DNA of 64,000 nucleotides. Origin: JBEISR01 sp044371425 (GTDB taxonomy: Bacteria; Planctomycetota; Planctomycetia; Pirellulales; Pirellulaceae). Made by a program: the position numbers and the translations under genes. A model generated the notes under the pieces. The model did no database searches and had not been told where the DNA came from. It saw nothing but the letters and a program-made list of their open reading frames with translations. The stretch is taken from contig JBILTR010000013.1 of NCBI GenBank assembly GCA_044371425.1, forward strand, positions 75,333-139,332, read 5' to 3'. This document shows positions 42,579-51,749 of the stretch, piece after piece. The stretch's first letter is position 1; each line of letters starts with the position of its first letter.

Positions 42579-45500
42579 ATGCGACGAAGAAGTTGGAGAC
42601 CATGGTGCCTGCTGGGATTTTTGGGAGTCACGCTGGGACTGCAGGCTGGCAGCACTTCCCTGCGGGGTCAGGATACCGACCAACCGACCGATCCCTTCCC
42701 GCAACTGAATGAGTCTCTGGTGTCCGGGCTCTCCTTCCGAGGCATTGGGCCGGCGTTGATGAGCGGCCGGATTGTCGATCTGGCAGTGGATCCCGAGCAG
42801 CCCAGCACGTGGTATCTGGCTGCCGGGTCCGGGGGAGTCTGGAAGACGGTCAACGCCGGGACCACCTGGCAGCCGATCTTCGATCGTTATGGTTCCTACT
42901 CGATCGGCTGCTTGGCGATCGATCCCAACAACCGCAACATCGTATGGGTCGGCACGGGGGAAAATAATAGCCAGCGCAGCGTCGGCTACGGCGATGGGCT
43001 CTACCGAAGCCTCGATGGGGGGCAAAGCTTTCAGAAGGTGGGGCTGGAGAAGTCCGAGCACATCGCGAAGATCGTCATCGATCCTACCGACAGCCAGACC
43101 GTTTACGTCGCTTCCCAGGGACCGCTCTGGTCCGCCGGGGGCGAGCGTGGCCTCTACAAGACGACCGACGGCGGACGAAGCTGGAAGCAGGTGCTGCAGA
43201 TCAGCGAGAACTCGGGGGTCACCGACGTGGTGATCGACCCTCGCGACCCAAAGACGCTTTACGCTGCCTCCTACCAGCGACGTCGCCATCAGTGGGTTCT
43301 GCTCGATGGGGGGCCGGAGTCGACCATTCACAAATCGACCGACGGAGGAAACACCTGGCGCGTGATCGATCGGGGATTGCCGGGGGGAGATAAGGGACGC
43401 ATCGGTTTGGCGATCAGTCCGCTGCAGCCCGATATCCTCTACGCGATTGTCGAGGCAGCGGGAGAAGGGAGCGGATTTTTCCGATCGAGCGACCGTGGCG
43501 AGACTTGGGACCGCCAGTCGAGTTACGTCAGCACCAGTCCTCAGTATTACCAGGAGCTGGTTGCCGACCCCCAGGTGCTCGATCGCGTCTACTCGCTCGA
43601 TACCTACCTGATGGTCACACAGGATGGTGGCAAAACCTTTTCGCGTGCAGGGGAGCGATTCAAGCATGTCGACAACCATGCGTTGGTGATCGACCCCGCC
43701 GATTCCAATCATCTGCTGGTCGGTTGCGACGGCGGTCTCTACGAGTCGTTCGACGGTGGAAAGAACTACCGCTTCACCGAAAACCTTCCGCTAACGCAGT
43801 TTTACAAAATTGCCGTCGATCGATCGAAACCGTTTTACTTCGTCTACGGTGGCACGCAGGACAATGCGACTCAGGGTGGTCCCAACCAGACCAACAACGT
43901 CCATGGGATCCGAAACAGCGATTGGTTTGTCACGGTTTTTGGCGACGGATTCGATCCAGCGGTCGATCCCGATGATCCCAACACCGTCTACTCCCAGTGG
44001 CAGTATGGCGGGCTGGTGCGCTACGATCGGAAGACGGGTGAGCGAGTTGACATCAAGCCGCAGGAATCGGCCGATGGACCGCCGCTGCGATGGAACTGGG
44101 ATTCGGCACTCCGACTGAGTCCCCACAATTCGAAACGGCTCTACTACGGATCGCAGATCCTCTTTCGCAGCGACGATCGCGGCGATTCATGGACCGCCAT
44201 CAGTCCCGATCTGACTCGCCAAATCGATCGAAACCAGCTGAAGGTGATGGACCGTGTCTGGAGCGTCGATGCGGTGGCCAAGAATATGTCGACTTCCTTC
44301 TACGGCACGATCGTCTCGATCAGCGAATCCCCGTTGGCCCAAGGGCTGATCTACGTCGGTACCGATGACGGTCTGATCCAAGTGACCGAAGATGGGGGTG
44401 CCAACTGGCGGAAGATCGAACGATTCGAGACGCTGGATATCCCCGAGTTCGCTTACGTCAGCGACATCGAAGCGTCGTTGCACGATGCCAATACGGTCTA
44501 TGCCGTGGTGCAGAACTTCAAGCGAGGCGACTTCCGGCCGTTTGTGGTGAAAAGCGCCGATCGTGGAAAGACCTGGATCAATATCACCGGGGACCTTCCC
44601 GAACGCGGATCGGCTTACACCCTGGCGGAAGATCATCTGAGCAAGGGGTTGCTGTTTGTGGGGACCGAGTTTGGGGTCTACTGCACGCTGGATGACGGGA
44701 AGAAATGGATCGGACTTGGCGGAAACCTACCGACGATCTGCGTGCGAGATTTGGAGATTCAGCGCGACGAAAACGATCTGGTGGTGGGGACTTTCGGACG
44801 CGGAATCTACATCCTGGATGACTACTCGCCCCTGCGGGAATTGAACGCCGAGCTGCTGGAAAAGCCGTCGCATCTTTTTGCCATCCCGACGGCGGCAATG
44901 TACCTGCAGTCCGATCCGCTGGGAGGTTCTAGCAAAGCGTTTCAGGGGTCGGGATTCTACACCGCCGACAATCCCCCCTTCGGCGCCGTTTTTACCCTCT
45001 ATCTCAAAGAATCGATCAGTTCGTTGAAAGGCCAAAGGCAGCGGAAGGAATCGCAAGCCAGCCGCCGACGGGAAGATACGCCCTATCCAAGCTGGGAGGA
45101 TCTGAAAGCGGAGGACCGCGAGGAATCGCCCGTGGTCTGGCTGACGATCCGCGACGCGTCGGGGCAGGTGGTGCGGCGATTGCGAGCGGGCAACAGCAGC
45201 GGGATCCAGCGAGTGGTCTGGGATTTCCGGTACGCAGGGCTGCAGCCCCAGTCGCTGGGAGGAGATGGCAACGGTCCGATGGCTCTTCCTGGTAAGTACA
45301 CGGTGGAAGTCAGTCGCATGGTGCGAGGCGAGATCGAGTCGCTTGGGGAGCCGAAGCCGTTTGAGTGCCAGGCGCTGGGATGGCCGACGATGAATGCCGA
45401 CCAGCAGCGAGAGAGCCTCAGCTTCCAGCAGGAAACAGCTCGCATCCAGCGGGTGGTCATGGCATCCCAACAGGCGCTGCAGGATGGGATGGAGCGAGTG

Positions 45501-45881
45501 GGATACCTGAAGGCGGCGATCGAACGGAGTCATCGGCTGGATGTGGCCTTGCGCAAAGAGGCTCGGGATCTGGAACTGCAATTGCGCGATCTGAAGGAAC
45601 AGCTGGAGGGAGACCCCACTCGAGCCAGCCGGCAGGAACCCGCGATGCCTGGCTTGGTGAGCCGCCTGGATCAGGTGGTCGGTGGGCACTGGTCGACGAC
45701 CAACCTGCCGACCCAGACCAACCGGCAGCAACTGGCCTTGGTGGTCGAGCGATTCGGGAAGCTCCATCCGTCGCTCAAGAAGCTGCTATCGGAGGATTTG
45801 CCGGCGCTGGAGCAGAAATTGGAAGATGCCGGCGCGCCCTGGACTCCCGGCCGCCGACTTCCCGACTGGCCGGCAAAGTAA
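42579..45881 (+). CDS. Exported sortilin/VPS10-like multi-repeat beta-propeller protein
   Basis: The 1,100-residue protein has a signal sequence (WRPWCLLGFLGVTLGLQAGS). Residues about 45-750 consist of BNR/sortilin-type repeats: the motif S-x-D-x-G-x-x-W/F occurs many times (NAGTTWQPI, SLDGGQSFQKV, TTDGGRSWKQV, STDGGNTWRVI, SSDRGETWDRQ, TQDGGKTFSRA, SDDRGDSWTAI, SADRGKTWINI), which fits a pair of seven-bladed propellers. A beta-domain with WDFRYAGLQP and LPGKYTVEV follows at about 840-920, then a coiled-coil region (about 940-1080). This architecture is common in planctomycetes and Bacteroidetes and is often labelled a glycosyl hydrolase, but no catalytic residues are evident. The role may be binding or scaffold. 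Confidence 0.87.
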   Translation: MRRRSWRPWCLLGFLGVTLGLQAGSTSLRGQDTDQPTDPFPQLNESLVSGLSFRGIGPALMSGRIVDLAVDPEQPSTWYLAAGSGGVWKTVNAGTTWQPIFDRYGSYSIGCLAIDPNNRNIVWVGTGENNSQRSVGYGDGLYRSLDGGQSFQKVGLEKSEHIAKIVIDPTDSQTVYVASQGPLWSAGGERGLYKTTDGGRSWKQVLQISENSGVTDVVIDPRDPKTLYAASYQRRRHQWVLLDGGPESTIHKSTDGGNTWRVIDRGLPGGDKGRIGLAISPLQPDILYAIVEAAGEGSGFFRSSDRGETWDRQSSYVSTSPQYYQELVADPQVLDRVYSLDTYLMVTQDGGKTFSRAGERFKHVDNHALVIDPADSNHLLVGCDGGLYESFDGGKNYRFTENLPLTQFYKIAVDRSKPFYFVYGGTQDNATQGGPNQTNNVHGIRNSDWFVTVFGDGFDPAVDPDDPNTVYSQWQYGGLVRYDRKTGERVDIKPQESADGPPLRWNWDSALRLSPHNSKRLYYGSQILFRSDDRGDSWTAISPDLTRQIDRNQLKVMDRVWSVDAVAKNMSTSFYGTIVSISESPLAQGLIYVGTDDGLIQVTEDGGANWRKIERFETLDIPEFAYVSDIEASLHDANTVYAVVQNFKRGDFRPFVVKSADRGKTWINITGDLPERGSAYTLAEDHLSKGLLFVGTEFGVYCTLDDGKKWIGLGGNLPTICVRDLEIQRDENDLVVGTFGRGIYILDDYSPLRELNAELLEKPSHLFAIPTAAMYLQSDPLGGSSKAFQGSGFYTADNPPFGAVFTLYLKESISSLKGQRQRKESQASRRREDTPYPSWEDLKAEDREESPVVWLTIRDASGQVVRRLRAGNSSGIQRVVWDFRYAGLQPQSLGGDGNGPMALPGKYTVEVSRMVRGEIESLGEPKPFECQALGWPTMNADQQRESLSFQQETARIQRVVMASQQALQDGMERVGYLKAAIERSHRLDVALRKEARDLELQLRDLKEQLEGDPTRASRQEPAMPGLVSRLDQVVGGHWSTTNLPTQTNRQQLALVVERFGKLHPSLKKLLSEDLPALEQKLEDAGAPWTPGRRLPDWPAK

Positions 45882-46024
45882 GCCGCCGACGTAGTGGACT
45901 ACTACCTAGTCCAGCACGCGTTTTCTGCATCGTCCGATTCGTCACCGGACGATGCCGATGGACGGTGGTGCGATCGCGTCCTCACCGAATTCCGGACGGC
46001 CCGTTGGAACTTTCCATGGGCCGC

Positions 46025-46046
46025 GTGATCGCAAGGAAGCGATCAC
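46025..46046. repeat. Perfect inverted repeat in a 280-bp intergenic region
   Basis: GTGATCGC (46025-46032) and GCGATCAC (46039-46046) form a perfect 8-bp stem with an AAGGAA loop. It lies between the convergent ends of the sortilin-like gene and the 46162 membrane gene. A similar hairpin is at 54144-54162. Confidence 0.65.
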
Positions 46047-46161
46047 AAAACGGAGGCGAAAGCGGGAGTTCCGTGAGCCGCACAGAGCTTGGCTGTGGCG
46101 TGGCAAGATGGGAAATGGTCGCCATCGCCCTCTGGAACAGACTCCTGGAACAGCCCTCGGT

Positions 46162-47070
46162 TTAAGGGTGGGATCCCTCTTGAGATAATCGCTGTTTGGC
46201 TTCGGCGATCTTCAGTCGTTCCATCGTCATCCACGAACCGTAAATCGCTCCCGCGACCCCAATCATCGATCCTAGAAGTCCGAAGACCAGTCCGATCTGA
46301 CTTTGCAGACGGGGCAGCCAAACGGCAAGGCTGAAGGCGAGTCCAAAAAGCAACGGCATGCCGATCGCCAGCAGCCCGAAGAGGCCACGGACACGCCGCT
46401 GACGATACTGCTGATAGAGATCGCTCAGTTCCTGCGACCCTTTCGCGTCCATCGGTTCTGGCTCCATCAATGCCGCTCGCTGAATCATGGGCACCAGGAA
46501 CAGCCAACCGACTGCCACGGCGCTAAAGCAGACGAGAAACCCAAGCCACTGGGAACGTTGTTGCTGAGCCGCCAACGGAGGTTGGTTGGTATCCGAATGG
46601 AGCGGAAAAGGGGCTAGGCCGCGCACTGCGATCAGTAGGAGAAAAAGAGCGATCACGATCCACGGGACGGCCTGCAATCGCGGAGTGATTGGATTGATCT
46701 GCTGCCTGGGAACAAGAGAAGCGGTGCGCACCGGTCCGTCCGCCCCGTTCTGATTCCAGAGCGGATTCTTGGCGGCCAGGGCAGGCATCGCAAGAAGAAA
46801 CCAGAGTGGAAAGAAGAGAAAGGTGGAGCTGTTTAGCATCCAGAAGGAGGTGGGATTGCGGAGGAACAGCAGCCACAGTCCGAGTGCGATGAACAGCGCT
46901 GCCAAAGTGCAGGCCGCAAGAGCCAATGTGAGGGATCGGCTCCGTAGCCGCCGCGCATCGTCGGTGGCGCGATTGGGAGCCATCAACACAGTCGCCAGCG
47001 GAGCGAGAATCGCCAGCGAAACGTAGAATAGTGGTGCCAAACGATAGATCAGCATCCAAGGGTCATTCAT
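46162..47070 (-). CDS. Multi-helix membrane protein linked to a GntR regulator
   Basis: The 302-residue protein has about seven hydrophobic segments, among them LAPLFYVSLAILAPLATVLM, ALAACTLAALFIALGLWLLFL, FLFFPLWFLLAMPAL, VPWIVIALFLLLIAVRGL, WLGFLVCFSAVAVGWLFLVPMI, LFGLLAIGMPLLFGLAFSLAVWL and IGLVFGLLGSMIGVAGAIYGSW. A charged loop with QELSDLYQQYRQRRVR precedes the last helices. No ABC or other transporter motif is seen. I do not recognise the family. It starts 40 bases after the YtrA-type regulator gene and is very likely controlled by it. Confidence 0.7.
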   Translation of the reverse strand: MNDPWMLIYRLAPLFYVSLAILAPLATVLMAPNRATDDARRLRSRSLTLALAACTLAALFIALGLWLLFLRNPTSFWMLNSSTFLFFPLWFLLAMPALAAKNPLWNQNGADGPVRTASLVPRQQINPITPRLQAVPWIVIALFLLLIAVRGLAPFPLHSDTNQPPLAAQQQRSQWLGFLVCFSAVAVGWLFLVPMIQRAALMEPEPMDAKGSQELSDLYQQYRQRRVRGLFGLLAIGMPLLFGLAFSLAVWLPRLQSQIGLVFGLLGSMIGVAGAIYGSWMTMERLKIAEAKQRLSQEGSHP

Positions 47071-47110
47071 CGAGCAGGCTCCCGTGGTGAGGTGAAACGG
47101 TTGGGATGGA

Positions 47111-47503
47111 TCAGGTGCCGAACTTCCAGAGTCGCTTGATTTGTTGTTCCAGCATCGATTCGATCGTCTTTCGAGACATTCCAGCGATTTTCGCGTTGGC
47201 CAGCGCTGCTGCGATCGCCGACTCGATTCGCTTCCGGTCTTCGGCAGAGACCCCTGCCGGCTTTTCGGTATCGGAAATCACGACCGTGCCGCGTCCCCGA
47301 ACCGACGCCAGCAGTCCGGCATCGGTCAGCTCTCGGTAGGCTCGCGCGACCGTATTCAGATTGATCCCCAAGTCGGCTGCAAGCTGTCGAACCGGGGGGA
47401 GTTCATCGCCGACGGCGATCGAGCCATCGGCGATTTTGCCTCGCAAGGCTTCCACCAGCTGATCGTGGAGAGGAACCGGACTGTGCAAGGAAATGGTGAT
47501 CAT
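47111..47503 (-). CDS. GntR family transcriptional regulator, YtrA type
   Basis: The 130-residue protein has a GntR winged helix at residues 5-75 (PLHDQLVEALRGKIADGSIAVGDELPPVRQLAADLGINLNTVARAYRELTDAGLLASVRGRGTVV) followed by a short helical dimerisation tail of about 50 residues, as in the small YtrA subfamily rather than FadR or MocR types. Such repressors usually bind a palindrome at their own promoter and govern a co-transcribed membrane protein. The start ATG 47503 matches the conserved beginning of the subfamily. No ribosome site lies upstream, and the predicted promoter would give a leader of only a few bases. Confidence 0.92.
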   Translation of the reverse strand: MITISLHSPVPLHDQLVEALRGKIADGSIAVGDELPPVRQLAADLGINLNTVARAYRELTDAGLLASVRGRGTVVISDTEKPAGVSAEDRKRIESAIAAALANAKIAGMSRKTIESMLEQQIKRLWKFGT

Positions 47504-47508
47504 GAAAG

Positions 47509-47543
47509 CAATGTATCATACTTAGATACAATAGGTCAAGCAA
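47509..47543 (-). promoter_or_regulatory. GntR-gene promoter with overlapping perfect palindrome
   Basis: On the minus strand TTGCTT (47538-47543), 17 bases, then TATGAT (47515-47520) resembles a sigma70 promoter; an alternative is TTGACC with TACATT, 18 bases apart (47509-47514). The perfect inverted repeat TGTATC-N7-GATACA at 47512-47530 covers the -10 element, as expected for an autorepressor site of the GntR protein. Confidence 0.6.
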
Positions 47544-47655
47544 AAAGGGCTGGATTGCTGCGTCTTCGAAAAGATTTTTTGGACTGAGTCGTTCGATTGG
47601 CCTTGGGTGATGCGCCTGGACTTGTAGTGCGATCCACTACGAGGTGTTTCCTGCG

Positions 47656-48043
47656 TTGGGGAAGCAGACGCCCCGGAATCTGTCTTCCAGTGCCAATTGC
47701 ACGACGATGAGATAGCCAAGGGCAACGCCCTAGGGGCGTTTTTCCGTTTTATTGCCCATGAAAAAGTCGACGCCATGGCATCCGCCCTGAAGGGGCGGCA
47801 CCGATCGCGCGGGATCAAGCGAGATTGACGATCCGAACCTAGCCTTCGCGGAAATGATCCTGACCGTCACCCTTCTTGAATCCATCGCCCAATGGATGGC
47901 GAGGTTTGTTGTCCTGTCGTGCCCCCTTGGGGCACATGGTACGGATGGGGTTGGGGGACCGCAAACCCGGGGCGTTGCCCCGGGCTAGTGCATTGCACAC
48001 CGTGGGTGTGCCTTTGCCACCGCGATGAGCTTTCTGCAGGAAC
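47656..48043. repeat. Dispersed structured repeat, copy B (partner at 4851-5240)
   Basis: This 388-base segment aligns with copy A. It carries five strong hairpins: 47716-47734 (GGGC/GCCC core), 47782-47798 (CCGCCC/GGGCGG), 47919-47935 (GTGCCCC-CTT-GGGGCAC), 47966-47984 (CCCGGGGC-GTT-GCCCCGGG) and 47995-48011 (GCACACC-GTG-GGTGTGC). The second stem is also paired in copy A despite several base differences. The surrounding region, 47544-48250, holds no supported gene. A minus-strand frame at 47867-48064 lies within the repeat and is probably not a gene. Confidence 0.78.
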
Positions 48044-48250
48044 GTTGGATAAAAGACTGTCCATCCGGCAATTCTGTGGGGCTAAGGCTTGTCACTGCGA
48101 ACCACCTTGCCACGCTGGAATTGCGGCCCAGTCTAGCAGCAAGGCAAGACCCGTCCGGTGGTCTTTCATGACCGAATCGAGTCGGCCAAGGGAAGCGATT
48201 GCGCCCAAAAAAATCCCAGATGGGCCGGAGGTCGCGAGACCTTCCAAAAG

Positions 48251-50488
48251 TCACTGGGCGTCGATGGTGACGACCACCCCTTTGAAGACAGGGGTTTTGC
48301 TGAGTGGATCGAGCTTCCTTGGGACCAGGACATTGGCTTCAGGATAGTACATCAGCGCATTGCCCGATCGAATCGCTGGATAGGATCGGATCATGATGTT
48401 CGGCATCTGGCCAGTCTCGTTGCGAACCGTGACCCGCTGGCCTTCCTGCCATCCGTGGCGCGCGATGTCCTCCGGGTTCAGCAAAATGATGTCCCGTCGA
48501 TCCTGCCCGCGGTAGAGATCGTATTCCTCGTAGACCACCGTGTTGAATTGCCCTTCGCTGCGCACCGTCATCAGCCGAAATTCGCCGGGCGCATTGCCTT
48601 GCAGCGGGGGGAGATCGGGACGGTGTAGCACAGCCAAGCCATCCTTGGTACCAAAGCGAGGTTCGTGGAAGGTCCGGCCTTCGATCTGAAATTCCTTTTT
48701 TGTCTTTTCGATCCCGTCGATCGCTTCGTAGCCTGGCACCACCTTGGCGATCCAATGTCGGATCGAATGGGTCTTGGCCATCGCATCCCAGTCGACTCCC
48801 TTCCCATCGCCCACCAGTCGCTTGCCTAGATCAGCAACCACCTGCACTTCACTTCGCGGCCCCGGATAGCGCCTCGGCCCTCCATCGCTCAGTCGAACAT
48901 AATTGAACATCGACTCCTGTGTGGTCGGTTCAGGTTCCTCATCCCTTGCAAGAACGGGCAGAAGGATCGTCTCCTTCGCCAAGCCATGAGCATGACCGGT
49001 ATTGAGGGTGGTGTTGAGCATCACCAGAAGGTCGAGTTTCGAGAGGGCTTCATCAGCGTATTTGGCATCGGGGTTGGAGCCGAAGAGGTTGCCGCCAAGA
49101 CAAAGTCCCACACGGAGGCGGCCTTGATGAGCTGCATCCATGCAGGCCATGGTATCGAGGCCAGGCTGCGTAGGCAGTTTCACCCCGAAGGTGTCTTGCA
49201 GGGAATGAAAGATTTCGTCTTTCAGTTTTGGCGTGACGCCAACCGATCCGATTCCTTGGACGTTCGAGTGACCGCGGATCGGCATCAGGCCAGCGCCGGG
49301 TCTTCCCACCATGCCGCGCAGGAGTGCCAGATTGGCGATCGCTTGAACGCTGAGGACGCCATGGGCATGATGGGTGATCCCCATCGTCCAGGAGAAAATC
49401 GCGCCCCGCGAGTTGCCGTAGACTTCGGCGATCTGCAGGATTTCCGAACGCCCCACCCCCGACTTCGACTCGATCTCGCCCCATTCGGTCTGCTCGAGGT
49501 ATTCAAGGTACGCCTTCCAGTCGCGGCAATGCTGCTGCAGGAACGGTAGATCGTGCTTCCCCAGTTCGACCACCCCCTTGGCGATCCCGGTCAAGAGTGC
49601 CAGGTCGCCACCGATGTGTGGCTGGACATAATGGGAGGCGATTTTTGTCCCAAAGAGCAAGCTCCAGGGATCGCTTGGGACTTTGAACCGCACCATCCCT
49701 AGTTCCCGCACGGGGTTGATGACGATGACCTTGCCTCGCCGACGCCGCAGGTGCATCAGGCTGGTCATCAATCGTGGATGGTTGCTGGCGGGGTTGCCTC
49801 CGATGACAAACACCGTATCCGACGACTCGAGGTCATCCAAGGTGACGGTGGCCGTGCCGGTGCCCAGCGCCATGTTCAATCCGACGCCGCTGGCTTGGTG
49901 GCAGTAGTAGCTGCAGTTGTTGACATTGTTGGTGCCATGGAGCCTAGCCAGCAGTTGCAGCAGGAAGGCGGCTTCGTTGCTGCTGCGGCCGCTGAAGTAC
50001 CAGAACGATTCATCGGCGGAACGCGCCGCCAGATGCTGGACCATCCGTTCGTACGCTTCGTTCCAGGAAATCGTCTTGTAATGGGTTGCTCCTTCCTGAT
50101 AGAGCACCGGTTGAATCAAGCGGCCTGCGGTCTCCAGTTGATGGGGCGTCCAGGTCTTCAACTGGGCGATGGAGTGTTTGGCCCAGAAATCTCCAGTGAT
50201 GGCTGGCTGCATGTCGCTGGCCATCGCTTGCATCGATTTCTTGCAGACTTCGGGAAAACTACCTCGCTCATTGACCATCCCGCCGCGCTGTCCCCCCATC
50301 CCCAGGGCGCAGGTCTTGCACGCATTTCTGGTGCGCAGGGCTTGGTAGAGCTTCCAGGGGCCTCCAACTTCTTTCGCTTTCTGAAGGCTGTAGCGAATCG
50401 CCGCCCAGCCACCCCCCGCCTTGACCCTGCGCATGATCTTCTCGCCGCTCCTTCCAATCGGTTTGACCGATGATCCCGACAGCTCCAC
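48251..50488 (-). CDS. Molybdopterin oxidoreductase, YdeP/FdhF-like alpha subunit
   Basis: The 745-residue protein belongs to the molybdopterin (bis-MGD) superfamily. An N-terminal CKTCALGMGGQRGGMVNE...CKKS region is a modified iron-sulfur site. Pterin-binding blocks follow: SGRSSNEAAFLLQLLARLHGTNNVNNCSYYCHQASG, VFVIGGNPASNHPR, MGITHHAHGV and RGHSNVQGIGSVG. The C-terminal dinucleotide-binding domain has RSEGQFNTVVYEEYDLYRG. This pattern fits the YdeP subfamily of formate dehydrogenase-like proteins, whose substrate is uncertain (linked to acid resistance in Escherichia coli). A cysteine in YYCHQ may be the metal ligand. No FdhD or other redox partner is adjacent, and no signal peptide is seen. 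Confidence 0.9.
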   Translation of the reverse strand: MELSGSSVKPIGRSGEKIMRRVKAGGGWAAIRYSLQKAKEVGGPWKLYQALRTRNACKTCALGMGGQRGGMVNERGSFPEVCKKSMQAMASDMQPAITGDFWAKHSIAQLKTWTPHQLETAGRLIQPVLYQEGATHYKTISWNEAYERMVQHLAARSADESFWYFSGRSSNEAAFLLQLLARLHGTNNVNNCSYYCHQASGVGLNMALGTGTATVTLDDLESSDTVFVIGGNPASNHPRLMTSLMHLRRRRGKVIVINPVRELGMVRFKVPSDPWSLLFGTKIASHYVQPHIGGDLALLTGIAKGVVELGKHDLPFLQQHCRDWKAYLEYLEQTEWGEIESKSGVGRSEILQIAEVYGNSRGAIFSWTMGITHHAHGVLSVQAIANLALLRGMVGRPGAGLMPIRGHSNVQGIGSVGVTPKLKDEIFHSLQDTFGVKLPTQPGLDTMACMDAAHQGRLRVGLCLGGNLFGSNPDAKYADEALSKLDLLVMLNTTLNTGHAHGLAKETILLPVLARDEEPEPTTQESMFNYVRLSDGGPRRYPGPRSEVQVVADLGKRLVGDGKGVDWDAMAKTHSIRHWIAKVVPGYEAIDGIEKTKKEFQIEGRTFHEPRFGTKDGLAVLHRPDLPPLQGNAPGEFRLMTVRSEGQFNTVVYEEYDLYRGQDRRDIILLNPEDIARHGWQEGQRVTVRNETGQMPNIMIRSYPAIRSGNALMYYPEANVLVPRKLDPLSKTPVFKGVVVTIDAQ

Positions 50489-50608
50489 ATCGCTCTATCC
50501 TACCAGCGACCGCCACATGAACCCAAGAGAGATCAGCGGGCTGGCGAAAAATAGCAGCTTCGCGTTTGGCGTGCGATGATCACACCACGCCTCTTCCAGG
50601 CCCCTGAC

Positions 50609-51745
50609 TTATTCCCCCTGAGGATCGTCCAGGATGTGGCTGAAGGATTCGTAGCGACGGACATCGATCTTGCCATCGGCGACGGCATCCTTGACCGCGC
50701 AGTCGCTTTCATGCTGGTGCGTGCAGTTGGGGAAACGGCAGCGGTTGGCGAACGGGCGAAGATCCCGAAACAGAGAAGTCAATTCGTCGGGGATGATATC
50801 CCAAAGTTGAAATTGGCGGATGCCAGGGGTATCGACCAGGGCACCTCCCTGTTCCAGCGGAAACCACTCGGCGGTGGTCGTCGTGTGCCTTCCCTTCTGG
50901 TTGTCGTCACTGATCGACTGCACGCGCAGTTTCCATCCTGGGATAAGTGCATTGAGCAGCGACGACTTTCCGACACCGCTTTGCCCTGCGACGACGCTGT
51001 GCCTTCCTGCGATCACCTGCCGAAGGGGATCGATATTCCAACCTCGGGCCGCTGATACCATCCAGATCGAGTAGCCGCAGCGTGCGTAGGTACCCACCAG
51101 TGGCTGGATGCTTGCTGGATCGATCAGATCGCATTTGTTGATGACGATCACAGGTTCCAGACCATCCTGTTCGGCGGTGGCCAGGAACCGGTCGATCAAG
51201 TTCGGCTTGAGCGCCGGTTCGGCAGCGCTGACGATGATCAGCAGTTGATCGACGTTGGCGACGATCACATGCCGTTTTCCTTTGCTGGCGCGGGCCAGCG
51301 CGTGGGACCTGGGTTCGATCGAAAGGATCATACCCTGGGCATCGCCTTGGGGGACAAATCGAACGACATCCCCCGCGACGACCACGTGCCGCTGATCGGT
51401 GCTGAGCGTCTTGAGGACGCCGCGCACGGCACAGCGAACCTGGGTTGCCTCCCCTTCCGGCTGGACGACGCACTCCAGGCCGTGGACTCGCAAGACCCGG
51501 CCCAACCGGCGGTCCTGTTGACGTTCCACCGACACTCCGGAGGCCGCTAGGGGATCTCCCTCTTCGGTGGTGAGGATCGTGCGTCGGCGTGTCCGATCTC
51601 CCTTGCCGCTGACGCGCTGGGAACTCTGGGTATCGAGTTCCTGGCCTTGGTCTTGATATTGACGCGTCAGATCGGGAGGACGCGCAGAGGATCCGTAATT
51701 CTTGCGGAAGTCGACACGGACCTTGCGTTCCTTCTTTTTGCCCAT
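50609..51745 (-). CDS. rsgA: Ribosome small-subunit GTPase RsgA
   Basis: The protein has 378 residues from ATG 51745. After a basic N-terminal extension of about 70 residues comes an OB fold. The circularly permuted GTPase domain then has NKCDLID (G4) before GQSGVGKSSLLNAL (G1, about residue 255), GRHTTTTAEWF (G2) and DTPGIRQF (G3). A zinc finger follows (CRFPNCTHQHESDC). The enzyme aids 30S ribosome maturation. The start lies only four bases after the ftsH stop codon, so the two genes are translated together. The frame upstream of 51745 overlaps ftsH and is not used. Confidence 0.95.
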   Translation of the reverse strand: MGKKKERKVRVDFRKNYGSSARPPDLTRQYQDQGQELDTQSSQRVSGKGDRTRRRTILTTEEGDPLAASGVSVERQQDRRLGRVLRVHGLECVVQPEGEATQVRCAVRGVLKTLSTDQRHVVVAGDVVRFVPQGDAQGMILSIEPRSHALARASKGKRHVIVANVDQLLIIVSAAEPALKPNLIDRFLATAEQDGLEPVIVINKCDLIDPASIQPLVGTYARCGYSIWMVSAARGWNIDPLRQVIAGRHSVVAGQSGVGKSSLLNALIPGWKLRVQSISDDNQKGRHTTTTAEWFPLEQGGALVDTPGIRQFQLWDIIPDELTSLFRDLRPFANRCRFPNCTHQHESDCAVKDAVADGKIDVRRYESFSHILDDPQGE

Positions 51746-51749
51746 GGCG

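Noticed and set aside
42330..43712. 460-residue minus-strand frame
   Set aside because: It is antisense to the sortilin-like gene, whose sequence is clear.
47867..48064. 65-residue minus-strand frame in repeat copy B
   Set aside because: It reads through several perfect hairpins, and similar peptides are artefacts of a dispersed repeat; copy A does not keep the frame.
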